Shown: positions 43,986 to 53,515, numbered from the stretch's first letter. The stretch: 64,000 nt of DNA from Bradyrhizobium jicamae (GCF_018130215.1 NZ_JAFCKQ010000025.1:41400-105399); one strand, 5' to 3'. Numbers and translations are program-made. Notes: a model not told the origin generated them from the letters alone.

Positions 43986-45119
43986 ATGAATGACGTCATC
44001 AAGCCGGGCCCCGAAACCCCGTCGCAGGCCGCTGGTTTGCCGCTACTTTCGGTGGTCGTCCCGACCTTCAACGAACGCGACAATGTCACGGTGCTGTACC
44101 GGCGGCTCGACGCGACGCTGAAGGACGTGCCCTGGGAAGTCATCTTCGTCGACGACAATTCGCCCGACGGAACCTGGGATGTGGTGCGTGGCCTGGCGCG
44201 GCAGGATTCCCGCGTCCGCTGCATCCGCCGCGTCGGCCGGCGCGGCCTGTCCGGCGCCTGCATCGAGGGCATCCTGGCGTCCAGCGCGCCCTTTGCCGCC
44301 GTGATCGACGCCGACCTTCAGCATGACGAGACCCAGCTCCCGAAGATGGTGGCGCTGCTCAGGAACGGCGAGGCCGAGCTCGTGGTCGGCAGCCGCTACA
44401 TCGAGGGCTACCGCACCGAGGGCTTCAACAGCCAGCGTGCCGGCGCCAGCGCCTTCGCAACCGAGATCGCGCGCCGCGCCCTCAACGTCGAGATCGCCGA
44501 TCCCATGAGCGGCTTCTTCATGATCCGCCGCGACCGGTTCGAGCAGCTCGCGCCGCAGCTCTCGACGCAGGGCTTCAAGATCCTGCTCGACGTGGTCGCG
44601 ACCGCGCACGGCAAGCTGCGTGCAGTCGAGATCCCCTATACGTTTGGCTCCCGCCAGCATGGCGAGAGCAAGCTCGATTCCATGGTCGCGTTGGACTTCC
44701 TCGGTCTCGTGCTGGCCAAGCTGACTCACGACGTGATCACGCTGCGCTTCATTCTGTTCGGGATGGTCGGCGCGCTCGGCCTGCTCGTGCATCTCGCGGC
44801 GCTCTTCATCGCGCTGGAACTGTTCAAAGCCCCGTTTGCCGAGGCGCAGGCCACCGGCGCGATCGTCGCCATGACCAGCAACTTCATCCTCAACAACTTC
44901 CTCACCTATCGCGACCAGCGGCTGCAGGGCCTTGGGATCGTGCGCGGCCTGTTGCTGTTCTATCTCGTCTGCAGCGTCGGCCTGCTCGCCAATGTTGGCG
45001 TCGCGTTCTCGGTCTACGACCAGGAGCCGATCTGGTGGCTTGCCGGTGCGGCCGGCGCGCTGATGGGCGTGGTCTGGAACTATGCGATGTCCGGGCTGTT
45101 CGTCTGGCGCAAGCGATGA
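43986..45119 (+). CDS. Polyprenol-phosphate sugar transferase: GT2 domain fused to GtrA
   Basis: The 377-residue protein has a family 2 glycosyltransferase domain (about 20-245) of the dolichol-phosphate mannose synthase type: SVVVPTFNERDNV, FVDDNSPDGT, VIDADLQHDE and SGFFMIRRD. A four-helix GtrA-like membrane domain follows (about 255-375). It would load a sugar on undecaprenyl phosphate. The next gene, a lipid-linked-sugar-using GT39 enzyme, overlaps by ATGA, so the pair probably decorates an envelope glycan or lipid A. Confidence 0.87.
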   Translation: MNDVIKPGPETPSQAAGLPLLSVVVPTFNERDNVTVLYRRLDATLKDVPWEVIFVDDNSPDGTWDVVRGLARQDSRVRCIRRVGRRGLSGACIEGILASSAPFAAVIDADLQHDETQLPKMVALLRNGEAELVVGSRYIEGYRTEGFNSQRAGASAFATEIARRALNVEIADPMSGFFMIRRDRFEQLAPQLSTQGFKILLDVVATAHGKLRAVEIPYTFGSRQHGESKLDSMVALDFLGLVLAKLTHDVITLRFILFGMVGALGLLVHLAALFIALELFKAPFAEAQATGAIVAMTSNFILNNFLTYRDQRLQGLGIVRGLLLFYLVCSVGLLANVGVAFSVYDQEPIWWLAGAAGALMGVVWNYAMSGLFVWRKR

Positions 45120-46618
45120 ACCCGAACGAGGCGCGGCTCGTCCCCGGCACCGTTCTGGTGGTTTGCGCGCTGGTCGTGTTGCGACTCGCGGCGGCAGCGT
45201 GGACGCCGCTGACCTTCGACGAAGCCTATTACTGGATGTGGTCGAAGGCGCTGGCCGGCGGTTACTACGACCATCCGCCGATGGTGGCGGTCGTGATCCG
45301 GCTCGGCACGATGATCGCGGGCGACACCCCACTCGGCGTGCGGCTGGTGTCGATCCTGCTCGCGCTGCCGATGAGCTGGGCGATCTACCAGTCGGCGGCG
45401 ATCCTGTTCGGCGGCCAGCGTGTCGCCGTGAGCGCCACGATCCTGCTCAACGCCACACTGATGGCGGCCGTCGGCACGTTGATCGTGACGCCGGATGCGC
45501 CGCTTCTGGTCGCCGCGAGCTTCCTGCTGTTCTCGCTCGCGAAGGTGCTGGAGAGCGGCCGCGGGGCGTGGTGGCTGGCTGTCGGTGCCAGTGCAGGCGC
45601 CGCGCTGCTGTCGAAATATACCGCGTTGTTCTTCGGGCCGGCGATCCTGATCTGGCTTGCAATGGTGCCGAAGCTGCGGCGCTGGTTCCTGTCGCCCTGG
45701 CTCTATCTCGGCGGTGTTGTTGCGCTTGCGATGTTCGCGCCCGTGATCCGCTGGAATGCCGATCATCATTGGGTGTCCTTCATCAAGCAAATGGGCCGCG
45801 CCCGGATCGAGGATTTCAGGCCGGTTTTCATCGCCGAGCTGATCCCCACACAGATTGGGTTCGCGACGCCGCTGGTCTTCATCCTCGGCGTGATGGGCCT
45901 CTACGCATTCTACCGGCGGCGCGCCGGCACTTCGCCGGCGCGGGTGCTCGTCAGCACGATGTTCTGGACCATCGTCGTCTATTTCACCTGGCACGCGCTG
46001 CATGCGCGGGTCGAGGCCAACTGGTTCGCTCCGGTTTATCCCGCCTTCGTGGTCGCGGCGGCCGTCGCGGCGATCCAGGTGCAATGGGCGCCGCGCGAGC
46101 AGCGCACCGTCGATTTCTGCCGACGCTGGGCGGCGCCCGTTGGTGTCGTGCTATTCGTGCTTCTGATCGTGCAGGCCAACACCGGCATGCTCTCGGGCTA
46201 CCGTCGCGATGCCACGGTCCGCAGTGTCGGCGTCGGCTGGTCCGAGCTTGCGCGTGAGATCGAAGCGGCGCGGATCCGCGCTGGCGCGAACTGTGTTCTG
46301 GCGCCTGATTACGGCACCACCGCCTGGCTCGCGTTCTATCTCCCGAGGGGAAGCTGCGTCGCGCAGCAGGGCCAGCGCATCCGCTGGGTCAACATGCGGG
46401 AGCCGGACCCGGCGCAACTCTCCGGCAAGCTGCTCTACGTGCATGAAGTCGGGCAGAGCGTGCCGTCGTCGGTGCGCGACAACGTCGCGCATATCGAGAC
46501 TATCGCCGAGGCCAAACGCAAGCGCGGACCGCTCGTGATCGAGACCTACTCGATTGACGTGCTGGAAGGAACGAAAGGCGACGTGCTCGATCGCTCCCCG
46601 CCACCGGAACTGGAATAG
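45116..46618 (+). CDS. Glycosyltransferase family 39 (ArnT/PMT-like) membrane enzyme
   Basis: From ATG 45116 the protein has 500 residues with around eleven helices. Early loops carry FDEAYYWMWSK (acidic catalytic pair) and GGYYDHPPMVAVVIRLG, typical of the ArnT/PMT fold. The C-terminal periplasmic part has VGWSELAREIEAAR and a catalytically uncertain tail. It uses a polyprenol-phosphate sugar as donor, presumably the product of the preceding GT2-GtrA protein. The acceptor is unknown. Confidence 0.87.
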   Translation: MNPNEARLVPGTVLVVCALVVLRLAAAAWTPLTFDEAYYWMWSKALAGGYYDHPPMVAVVIRLGTMIAGDTPLGVRLVSILLALPMSWAIYQSAAILFGGQRVAVSATILLNATLMAAVGTLIVTPDAPLLVAASFLLFSLAKVLESGRGAWWLAVGASAGAALLSKYTALFFGPAILIWLAMVPKLRRWFLSPWLYLGGVVALAMFAPVIRWNADHHWVSFIKQMGRARIEDFRPVFIAELIPTQIGFATPLVFILGVMGLYAFYRRRAGTSPARVLVSTMFWTIVVYFTWHALHARVEANWFAPVYPAFVVAAAVAAIQVQWAPREQRTVDFCRRWAAPVGVVLFVLLIVQANTGMLSGYRRDATVRSVGVGWSELAREIEAARIRAGANCVLAPDYGTTAWLAFYLPRGSCVAQQGQRIRWVNMREPDPAQLSGKLLYVHEVGQSVPSSVRDNVAHIETIAEAKRKRGPLVIETYSIDVLEGTKGDVLDRSPPPELE

Positions 46619-46696
46619 AAATCATTGTCATCGATGTCGGATCGTCTCGCTCCTATACGTCTTCAAGGGAGCGTGTCAACCAAGCGAGGTTCCATC

Positions 46697-47389
46697 ATGA
46701 CCGGTTCCCTCAAGCCTGCCGCTGAGCTCGCCAAGACCAACACCACACGCTTTCCCAATGAAAGCGACGCGTATCGCCGCGCCCGTCAGGCGCTCCTCGC
46801 CGAGGAGGTCGAGCTTCGCCGCCACATCGAGCGCGTCGCCGAGTTGCGCCGTGCTCTGCCGCCGGGCGGCGAGGTGACGAAGGCCTATCAGTTCATCGGC
46901 GAGTCCGGCCAGGCATCGCTGGCCGATCTGTTCGGCAATAAGCAGACGCTCATCATCTACAGCTACATGTTCGGTCCGCAGCGCGAGAGGCCGTGTCCGA
47001 TGTGCACCTCGTTCATGGGGACATGGGAGGCGAAGCTGCCCGACATCGAGCAGCGCGTCTCCTTCGTCTTCGTGGCGCGTTCGCCGATCGCGCGGCTGAT
47101 CGAGGCGAAGGCCGCGCGCGGCTGGACGCACCACAAGGTCTATTCGGATGCGTCGGGCGACTACACGCGCGACTATGTCAGCAAGGATGATGCCGACGTG
47201 CCCGGCTACAACGTCTTCTGGCGGCGCGGCGGCACGATTCGTCATTTCTGGGCCGGCGAGATGGGGCCCGGTACCACTGATCCCGGCCAGGATCCGCGCG
47301 GCGCGCCGGATATGGATCCGCTCTGGACCATTCTCGACACCACGCCTGAAGGACGCGGTACGGACTGGTATCCGAGACTTGGCTACTGA
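46697..47389 (+). CDS. DUF899 thioredoxin-like protein
   Basis: From ATG 46697 the product has 230 residues. A helical head (EEVELRRHIERVAELRRALPPGG) leads into a thioredoxin-like domain with SLADLFGNKQTLIIYSYMFG and the CPMC motif in ERPCPMCTSFMGTWEAKL. The later GYNVFWRRGGTIRHFWAGEM fits DUF899. A redox role is plausible from the CxxC motif but no reaction is established. It is monocistronic. Confidence 0.8.
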   Translation: MTGSLKPAAELAKTNTTRFPNESDAYRRARQALLAEEVELRRHIERVAELRRALPPGGEVTKAYQFIGESGQASLADLFGNKQTLIIYSYMFGPQRERPCPMCTSFMGTWEAKLPDIEQRVSFVFVARSPIARLIEAKAARGWTHHKVYSDASGDYTRDYVSKDDADVPGYNVFWRRGGTIRHFWAGEMGPGTTDPGQDPRGAPDMDPLWTILDTTPEGRGTDWYPRLGY

Positions 47390-47703
47390 AGAGACTGTTC
47401 TTGCAAAATCCCCGCATGAGTACGGGGCGATAGGCAACGAAATTCTCCCTGCTGCGAGCCCGGAGATGGCTCGCCGCAATGTCCCATGATGGGACAAGAT
47501 TCCGCACCTGCCATCCCAATCTGATCTTAAAAAAGCCCCATGCCACAGGCACTTCCGGCGTTGCAGGGGATCGCATCCAGTTAAGTCGCATTTAACTAAA
47601 AGTCGCCTTAATGGCCATCCGCGCCCCTGCGAGATGCTGAGCCGAAACATCATTCGGCGCCAAGTCAAGCGAGGGACGAGGTGGAACTGTTTCGGGCGGG
47701 CGT
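47390..47703. other. Intergenic regulatory region upstream of the Tlde1-domain gene
   Basis: There is no gene. It holds a palindrome GTCCCATGATGGGAC (47481-47495) and a CtrA-type box listed separately. Several A/T-rich stretches near 47580-47620 could be promoter. Confidence 0.5.
47581..47595. promoter_or_regulatory. CtrA-type binding site TTAA-N7-TTAA
   Basis: TTAAGTCGCATTTAA matches the alphaproteobacterial CtrA half-site spacing exactly. It lies about 109 bases upstream of ATG 47704, the start of a cell-wall-type gene. Cell-cycle control is inferred. Confidence 0.5.
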
Positions 47704-48927
47704 ATGAGTACGAGTGCGATTGCGTATGGCATTGCGGCGCCGAGCCGCAGGAAATCTCCTCGTAAGACCCTCCCTCAGAATTTTCTGGGAAGCGCCGCAG
47801 TCGCGGGCCTCGTACTTGGCTGCGCCTGGACCGTCTATGCCAATATCTTCGCGGCGAACGTCTTTCCGTCGGTGAACAGCGCGGCGTTCGATGCGCCGGT
47901 GACGCGGCAGCCGGTTGCCGTCGCGGTACGGCCCGCGCCGCCGTCGTTCAATGAGGTGTTCGCTGCGCTGACGCCGCCGCCATCCTCGTCCGTCAGAATG
48001 GAGACTGCGAAGACCGAGGCCGCGCCGCCGCCGCTTATGTTTAACGAAAGGTTTGCGGCTGCCTCGCCGCAGGGCGAGCCGTCCCGCGTCATCGCTGACG
48101 CTGCGCCGCAGACCGATGCGGTCAAGCCGGTTGCTGCTGCGCCGAAGGTTGCTGAAGCTCCGAAGCCTGCCGCTGCGCCAAAGCTTGCCGAGGCCTCCAA
48201 GCCGGTTGCCGCTCCGAAGACGGTCGAGGTCGCGAAGAAGGAAGCCGCGGCCAATCTGCAGGTCGCGCTCAATGCGCCCGTATCGATCTCGGTCGAGGCC
48301 AAGCCCGTCGAGGCGAAGCCGGCTCCGAGATCCGGTGTCACGGTGCGTGACATGGCCGCGCGCGCCAAGGCCGCGGTGATGTCGATCGCATCGAGCGAAC
48401 GCCAGACCATGGTCGAGAAGCTGTGGGGCAAGCGCGAGTCGAGCGGCGGACTGCTGTCATTCGCGTCGGCCGACGCCAATGTCACCGGCAGCATTCCCTC
48501 GACGCTCGACCAGAACCCGATGCTGGGCGGCTCGCCGCCCTATGATCGCCAGACCGCGGTCTACGACGTGTCTGCCCACACTGTTTACCTGCCTGACGGC
48601 ACCCGGCTCGAGGCGCATTCCGGCCTCGGCTCCCGGCTCGACGATCCGCGCTCCTCGCACATGAAGATGGTCGGCGTTACGCCGCCGCACATCTACGAGC
48701 TGAAGCCGCGCGAAGCCTTATTCCACGGTGTGCCGGCGCTCCGCCTCAATCCGATCGGCGGCGAAGGCAAGATCTTCAATCGCGTCGGCCTGCTCGCGCA
48801 CACCTTCATGCTGGGTCCGAACGGCGATTCGAACGGCTGTGTTTCGTTCAGGGATTACTACGCGTTCCTCGACGCCTATCGCAACAAGGGCATCCGCCGT
48901 CTCGCGGTGCTGGCGAAGATCCAGTAG
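47704..48927 (+). CDS. Membrane-anchored Tlde1/DUF2778 domain protein (L,D-transpeptidase-like)
   Basis: The 407-residue protein has an N-terminal helix (about 30-50) and a long Ala/Pro/Lys/Val-rich linker with repeated KPVAAPK/EAPKPAAAPK-type units (about 140-205). The C-terminal domain (about 275-407) has RLEAHSGLGSRLDDP, LLAHTFMLGPNGDSNGCVSF (His and catalytic Cys) and ends YRNKGIRRLAVL. DUF2778 is the Tlde1 family of peptidoglycan L,D-transpeptidase-like enzymes, some of them type VI effectors. Here the anchor and linker suggest a housekeeping envelope role instead. A CtrA-type box precedes it. Confidence 0.8.
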   Translation: MSTSAIAYGIAAPSRRKSPRKTLPQNFLGSAAVAGLVLGCAWTVYANIFAANVFPSVNSAAFDAPVTRQPVAVAVRPAPPSFNEVFAALTPPPSSSVRMETAKTEAAPPPLMFNERFAAASPQGEPSRVIADAAPQTDAVKPVAAAPKVAEAPKPAAAPKLAEASKPVAAPKTVEVAKKEAAANLQVALNAPVSISVEAKPVEAKPAPRSGVTVRDMAARAKAAVMSIASSERQTMVEKLWGKRESSGGLLSFASADANVTGSIPSTLDQNPMLGGSPPYDRQTAVYDVSAHTVYLPDGTRLEAHSGLGSRLDDPRSSHMKMVGVTPPHIYELKPREALFHGVPALRLNPIGGEGKIFNRVGLLAHTFMLGPNGDSNGCVSFRDYYAFLDAYRNKGIRRLAVLAKIQ

Positions 48928-48928
48928 G

Positions 48929-49633
48929 TCACGCAGTCTTCACGCCGAGCGCATCCATCTCCTCGAGCAGCGCCTCAGCCAATCCCTTCTGCCGATCCGG
49001 CAGTCGGCGGTGCCGCGCGGCCTGCTCGAGTGCAAAGGTCGCCTGCATGTGAATGCGGAAATGCGCGGCGTTCTGCTCGACGCCGCTACCGTCCTGATTG
49101 TCGCCAAACACCACCTCGTGACAGCGCGCCACCGAGCGCGACGTGAAGGCGCGGCAGGACAGTGGGCGGACCTCGTAGACCGTGCAGCGATTGTCGGAGC
49201 CGAGCAGGGGGCAGGGCCGCCGCAGCCTGGCGGGATCGGGCACCGCGTGAGCCGCGGCGGCGGCAGCTTCCAGCCGCTCGCGCAAGGACGCGCGCTCGGC
49301 CGGTGTGAAATGTGCGGCGATGTGCTCGGCCATCACAGCGGCCGTTCCGGGCGGCACCTGGACATAGAGGTGACAGCAGGCCGCGCAGCCGCTGGCGCAC
49401 GCCAGCGTCGGCTGGTTCGGGATGTCGCGGCGAAAGCCGGCGGCGGCGGCATCGGCGATGGCTGTCGCATCGCGCGCCGCATTGGCGATGCCGTCGGCAC
49501 GTTCGAGCGCGACGCCAAAGGCGCCGCGGAGATTGTCGAAGATGCCCTCGTAGCGGCCGGAAAGCGACCGCATCAAGGTGCCGACTTCGGCAATATCGTC
49601 AGAGATGAAGTCGATGGCGTCCTGTGCGCTCAT
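48929..49633 (-). CDS. YkgJ-family cysteine cluster protein
   Basis: The 234-residue product has the cysteine cluster of the YkgJ/CxxCxxCC family: CASGCAACCHLYV, then RPCPLLGSDNRCTVYEVRPLSCRAF. The spaced cysteines probably bind zinc or an iron-sulfur cluster. No pathway is known. It is convergent with the Tlde1-domain gene, only one base apart. Confidence 0.82.
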   Translation of the reverse strand: MSAQDAIDFISDDIAEVGTLMRSLSGRYEGIFDNLRGAFGVALERADGIANAARDATAIADAAAAGFRRDIPNQPTLACASGCAACCHLYVQVPPGTAAVMAEHIAAHFTPAERASLRERLEAAAAAAHAVPDPARLRRPCPLLGSDNRCTVYEVRPLSCRAFTSRSVARCHEVVFGDNQDGSGVEQNAAHFRIHMQATFALEQAARHRRLPDRQKGLAEALLEEMDALGVKTA

Positions 49634-49827
49634 GCCGCTGATCCTTTTCGTCCTCCTCTATAGGTTGCGAATCAGCCGGACGTCACGACCATTGCTGACC
49701 GTGGTGTAACGGATGGAACGCCTGTCGCACCGGTGCGATCTGGAACTCAGGGCCAGTGTTGCTATATTCATGAGAATTGACAGGGCGAATCCCCGGTCAA
49801 TCCGGCGCGAAGCGAACGGGTCCCGCT

Positions 49828-51312
49828 ATGCATTTTGAAACGCCTCCGACCTTCGCTTTCGAGACCTTCGTCGACGCCGACGCGGCGGTCAGCCGTCTGG
49901 AGGAGATCTACGAGCGCAATACGCGCTTCCTGCGCGATCGCTTCGAGGCCTATGTCAGCGGTGGTGCGCTGACGACGCGGGTGCGCGCCTGCTATCCGCT
50001 GGTGCGCATCACGACCTCGTCCCATGCGCGGCTCGATTCAAGGCTTGCCTACGGCTTCGTCGCTGGGCCGGGGGTGCACGAGACCAGCATCACGCGGCCG
50101 GATATCTTCCGCACTTACCTCACCGAGCAGATCGGGCTGCTGATCAAGAACCACGGCGTACCGGTCGAGATCGGTGAGTCCGGCGAGCCTATCCCGATCC
50201 ATTTCGCCTATCGGCGCGACATCAACATCGAGGCGGCGCTGACCATCGCCGACAGCTCCGCGTTCACCCGCTCGCTGCGTGACGTTTTCGATACGCCCGA
50301 CCTTGCCGCGATGGACGATGCGATCGCCGACGGCACGTTCGAGCTGACGCCGGGCGCGTCCGAGCCGCTGGCGCTGTTCCGTGCGGCACGGGTCGATTAC
50401 TCGCTGCGCCGGCTCTATCACTACACCGGCACGGATCCGGAGCACTTCCAGAACTTCGTGATCTTCACGAACTACCAGTTCTATGTCGATACCTTCGCGC
50501 AACTGTGTCAGCAGCGTCTCGCCGCGGGCGAGATCGGTCCCGAAGCCTTCGTCGCACCCGGCAACGTGATCACGTGTAACGCGCGGCTTGGCGGCGGCAC
50601 CACCGGGACCGCGCCGGAGCGGGCGCCGCAAATGCCCGCCTTTCATCTGGTCGAGCCCGGTTATCGCGGCATCACGCTGATCAACATCGGGATCGGCCCG
50701 TCGAATGCGCGGAACGTCACCGATCACGTCGCGGTGCTCCGGCCGCATGCGTGGCTGATGATCGGGCATTGCGCAGGGCTTCGCAACACGCAGCGGCTCG
50801 GCGACTACGTGCTGGCTCACGGTTATGTCCGAGAGGATCACGTGCTCGATCACGAGCTGCCCCTGTGGGTGCCGATCCCGGCGCTGGCCGAGATGCAGGT
50901 CGCGCTCGAGGAGGCGGTTGGCGAGGTGACCGGGCTGACCGGCTTCGAGCTCAAGCGGCTGATGCGCACCGGGACGGTGGCCAGCGTCGACAATCGCAAC
51001 TGGGAGATCAGCGGCCCGCAGGTGATCCGGCGGATGTCGCAGTCGCGCGCGATCGCGCTCGACATGGAATCGGCGGCGATCGCCGCCAACGGTTATCGTT
51101 TCCGCGTTCCCTACGGCACGCTGCTGTGCGTCTCCGACAAGCCGCTGCATGGCGAGATCAAGCTTGCCGGCATGGCGAGCGAATTCTACCGCCGCCGTGT
51201 CGGCCAGCACCTCGAGGTCGGCCTCAGGGCGCTCGAACGGCTCAAGCAGCAGGAGTCCGAGCGCCTGCATTCGCGCAAGCTCCGTAGCTTTGCCGAGGTC
51301 GCGTTCCAGTAA
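49828..51312 (+). CDS. amn: AMP nucleosidase
   Basis: Amn hydrolyses AMP to adenine and ribose 5-phosphate, controlling adenylate levels. From ATG 49828 the protein has 494 residues. The N-terminal regulatory domain includes YPLVRITTSSHARLDSRLAYGFVAGPGVHETSIT. The catalytic nucleoside-phosphorylase-like domain has GHCAGLRNTQRLGDYVLAHGYVRED, and ALDMESAAIAANGYRFRVPYGTLLCVSDKPLHGE near the end. The length and both domains are normal. An in-frame ATG 17 codons earlier lacks support. Confidence 0.95.
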   Translation: MHFETPPTFAFETFVDADAAVSRLEEIYERNTRFLRDRFEAYVSGGALTTRVRACYPLVRITTSSHARLDSRLAYGFVAGPGVHETSITRPDIFRTYLTEQIGLLIKNHGVPVEIGESGEPIPIHFAYRRDINIEAALTIADSSAFTRSLRDVFDTPDLAAMDDAIADGTFELTPGASEPLALFRAARVDYSLRRLYHYTGTDPEHFQNFVIFTNYQFYVDTFAQLCQQRLAAGEIGPEAFVAPGNVITCNARLGGGTTGTAPERAPQMPAFHLVEPGYRGITLINIGIGPSNARNVTDHVAVLRPHAWLMIGHCAGLRNTQRLGDYVLAHGYVREDHVLDHELPLWVPIPALAEMQVALEEAVGEVTGLTGFELKRLMRTGTVASVDNRNWEISGPQVIRRMSQSRAIALDMESAAIAANGYRFRVPYGTLLCVSDKPLHGEIKLAGMASEFYRRRVGQHLEVGLRALERLKQQESERLHSRKLRSFAEVAFQ

Positions 51313-51315
51313 GGC

Positions 51316-51945
51316 CTACGCCGCCAGCGTCTTGCGCAATGCTGCCTCGATTCCGATGGCGGCCTTGACCTGCGGCCGCGCCTGCATGCGCGCATGATAG
51401 GCTGACAGAGACGGCCATTGTGCGACGTCGATGCCCGCGGCGCGGAGCAGCAGCAAGGCCCAGGTGAGATGCGCGTCAGCGACCGTGAAGCGGTCGCCGA
51501 CCAGGAATTCGCGGTCGGCAAGGTGTGCGGAGGGTACCGACAATGTTTGTCCGATCCTGGCGCGCGGCTTGGCGAGCGAAGCATCGTCCTTGTACCAGAA
51601 GGTCGGGAACAGGAACGCCTTGTGGATCTCGGCGCCGATAAAGCTCAGCCACTCCTGCAGGCGATAGCGATCGGGATCGCCGGGCGGTGGCGCGAGGCCG
51701 ATCTCGGGCTTGCGGTCGGCGATATACTGCAGCACCGCGGCACTCTCGGTCAGGTGTTGACCGTTCTCCAGCACCAGGACGGGCACGGCGCCTTTCGGCG
51801 AAACGCTGCGGAAATCGCGGTCGTCATCGGCGACCTTCTTGGTCCAGATGTTGGCGAGGTGATAGCGCGCCTCGATGCCGGCCTCCATCAGCGCGATACG
51901 GCTGGCGAGGGAGCAGGCCATCGGAAAGAAATAGAGCTGCAGCAT
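51316..51945 (-). CDS. Glutathione S-transferase family protein
   Basis: From ATG 51945 the 209-residue protein has a thioredoxin-like N-terminal domain (LYFFPMACSLASRIALMEAG, with Ser/Cys at the glutathione site, and GAVPVLVLENGQHLTESAAVLQYIAD). A helical C-terminal domain follows with VGDRFTVADAHLTWALLLLRAAG. It resembles beta-class bacterial GSTs. It lies 11 bases after the isochorismatase-like gene, so the two form an operon opposite a LysR regulator. Confidence 0.87.
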   Translation of the reverse strand: MLQLYFFPMACSLASRIALMEAGIEARYHLANIWTKKVADDDRDFRSVSPKGAVPVLVLENGQHLTESAAVLQYIADRKPEIGLAPPPGDPDRYRLQEWLSFIGAEIHKAFLFPTFWYKDDASLAKPRARIGQTLSVPSAHLADREFLVGDRFTVADAHLTWALLLLRAAGIDVAQWPSLSAYHARMQARPQVKAAIGIEAALRKTLAA

Positions 51946-51956
51946 CGCGCACTCCG

Positions 51957-52550
51957 TCACTTCAGGACATCGCCGCGCGCGACGATCGCAAAGCGGTCGG
52001 AGAGCTCCGCGAGCGCGACCTCGTGGATTGTCCGAGCGTCAAGCGTCCCGCCGCGCCCGTCGGGCAGGTCGCGCGTGGCGCAGCTGTCGGCGTCGATCGT
52101 GGTGCGGAAGCCGAGATCAAGCGCGGCGCGGGCGGTGGAGCTGACGCACATATGCGTCATGAAGCCGGCGAGCACGAGCTCCTTGCGCCCGGTCGCGGCC
52201 AGCTGCGCGTTGAGGTCGGTGCCGGCGAACGCGTTCGGCAACTCCTTCTCGATGACCGCTTCGCCCGGCCGCGGCGTGAGCGACGCCACGATCGCGCCAC
52301 GCTCGGCGCTGCGGTCGAACAGGCTGCCGGGCCGTCCCCGATGTGCGATGTGGAAGATCTTTGCTCCTGCCTCGCGGGCGCGGCCGAGCAGGGCGCTGGC
52401 GCGTGTGACTGCGGCCGCGGCGTCAGGCAGCGCGAGAGGGCCTGCCAGATATTCGTTCTGGAGGTCGATCAGCACCAGGCAGGCCTCGCCGAGGCGAGGC
52501 GGGTTCGGATCGGCGCCGGCAAGCTGCAACAGGGTTTTGGCCGAGGTCAT
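51957..52550 (-). CDS. Isochorismatase-like cysteine hydrolase
   Basis: From ATG 52550 the product has 197 residues. The isochorismatase fold shows the catalytic Asp in ACLVLIDLQNEYL, the Lys in EAVIEKELPNAFAGTDL and the nucleophile Cys in LAGFMTHMCVSSTARAALDLGF. Members cleave ureido, amide or ester substrates; the true substrate is unknown. The divergent LysR gene at 52679 is the obvious regulator candidate. Confidence 0.87.
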   Translation of the reverse strand: MTSAKTLLQLAGADPNPPRLGEACLVLIDLQNEYLAGPLALPDAAAAVTRASALLGRAREAGAKIFHIAHRGRPGSLFDRSAERGAIVASLTPRPGEAVIEKELPNAFAGTDLNAQLAATGRKELVLAGFMTHMCVSSTARAALDLGFRTTIDADSCATRDLPDGRGGTLDARTIHEVALAELSDRFAIVARGDVLK

Positions 52551-52678
52551 GGCTTTCAGGATCTCCCGGAGATGTGATCCGCCAAACATAGCGCTCCGGC
52601 CGCCTGCCGATATGCAGGGATATTGCAGCCATTGGCTGCGTTATTGCAGGCGCCGCCGGCGCGATGTAGCCTCGTCGC

Positions 52679-53515
52679 ATGAACTGGGATGACCTTCGCA
52701 TCATCGCCGCCGTCAGGGACGAGGGCACCTATGCCGGCGCCAGCGCAAGGCTGCGCATCGACGAGACCACGGTTGGCCGCAGGCTGGCGCGCATCGAGCG
52801 CGCACTGGGCCTGCGCCTGTTCGAGGCCATCGACGGGTTGCGGAGGCCGACGCGGCAATGCGAGATGGTGCTGGCGCATGTCCAGGCTATGGCCACCCAT
52901 GCCGACGAGATCGGCCGCATTGGCGCAAGCCTGCCGGGGCCGGTGGGCCGGCTGCGCATCGCCTCCACCAACGCAGTCGCCGAAGAGGTGCTGGCGCCGC
53001 GCGCGGCCGAATTCCTGGAAACGCATCCCGGCGTCACCTTGCAACTCCTGACCTCGAGCGAGAACGTGAAGTTCTCGCGATGGGAGGCCGACCTCGCGAT
53101 CCGCCTGCGCAAGCCCGACAAGGGCGACTTCGCGATCTCGAAGCTCGCCGAAGTCAGGCTGTATTTTTTCGAGCCGGCGGCGGCGGCCGAGCGCGAGCCG
53201 GTGGCGTGCGTCTATCCCGACGAGCTCGAGGGCATTCCCGAAATGCAGTTCCTGCGCGCGCGGCGGATTCGCGCGCGCTGCGTCACCGACAATGTCCGCG
53301 TCATCCGCACGCTGATCCAGTCGCATCGTGCCGCCGGCGTCTTGCCGGAGCACAGTTGCGCGCCGCTGCTTGCCGACCGCCGGCTGCGCGCGACGCTGCT
53401 GCCGAAGCGGCGCGACGTCTGGCTCCTGGTACAGAATCATCTCAAGCGTGACGCCGCCGCCCGCGTCACCATAGAGTGGGTGCGCGCCTGCTTTCAGGAC
53501 GCTGCGCGCGGGTGA
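52679..53515 (+). CDS. LysR family transcriptional regulator
   Basis: The 278-residue protein starts with the LysR winged helix-turn-helix (MNWDDLRIIAAVRDEGTYAGASARLRIDETTVGRRLARIE). A periplasmic-binding-like effector domain follows with GRLRIASTNAVAEEVLAPRAAEFL. It is divergent from the isochorismatase-GST operon across about 128 bases, the classic layout for LysR control. The effector is unknown. Confidence 0.88.
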   Translation: MNWDDLRIIAAVRDEGTYAGASARLRIDETTVGRRLARIERALGLRLFEAIDGLRRPTRQCEMVLAHVQAMATHADEIGRIGASLPGPVGRLRIASTNAVAEEVLAPRAAEFLETHPGVTLQLLTSSENVKFSRWEADLAIRLRKPDKGDFAISKLAEVRLYFFEPAAAAEREPVACVYPDELEGIPEMQFLRARRIRARCVTDNVRVIRTLIQSHRAAGVLPEHSCAPLLADRRLRATLLPKRRDVWLLVQNHLKRDAAARVTIEWVRACFQDAARG

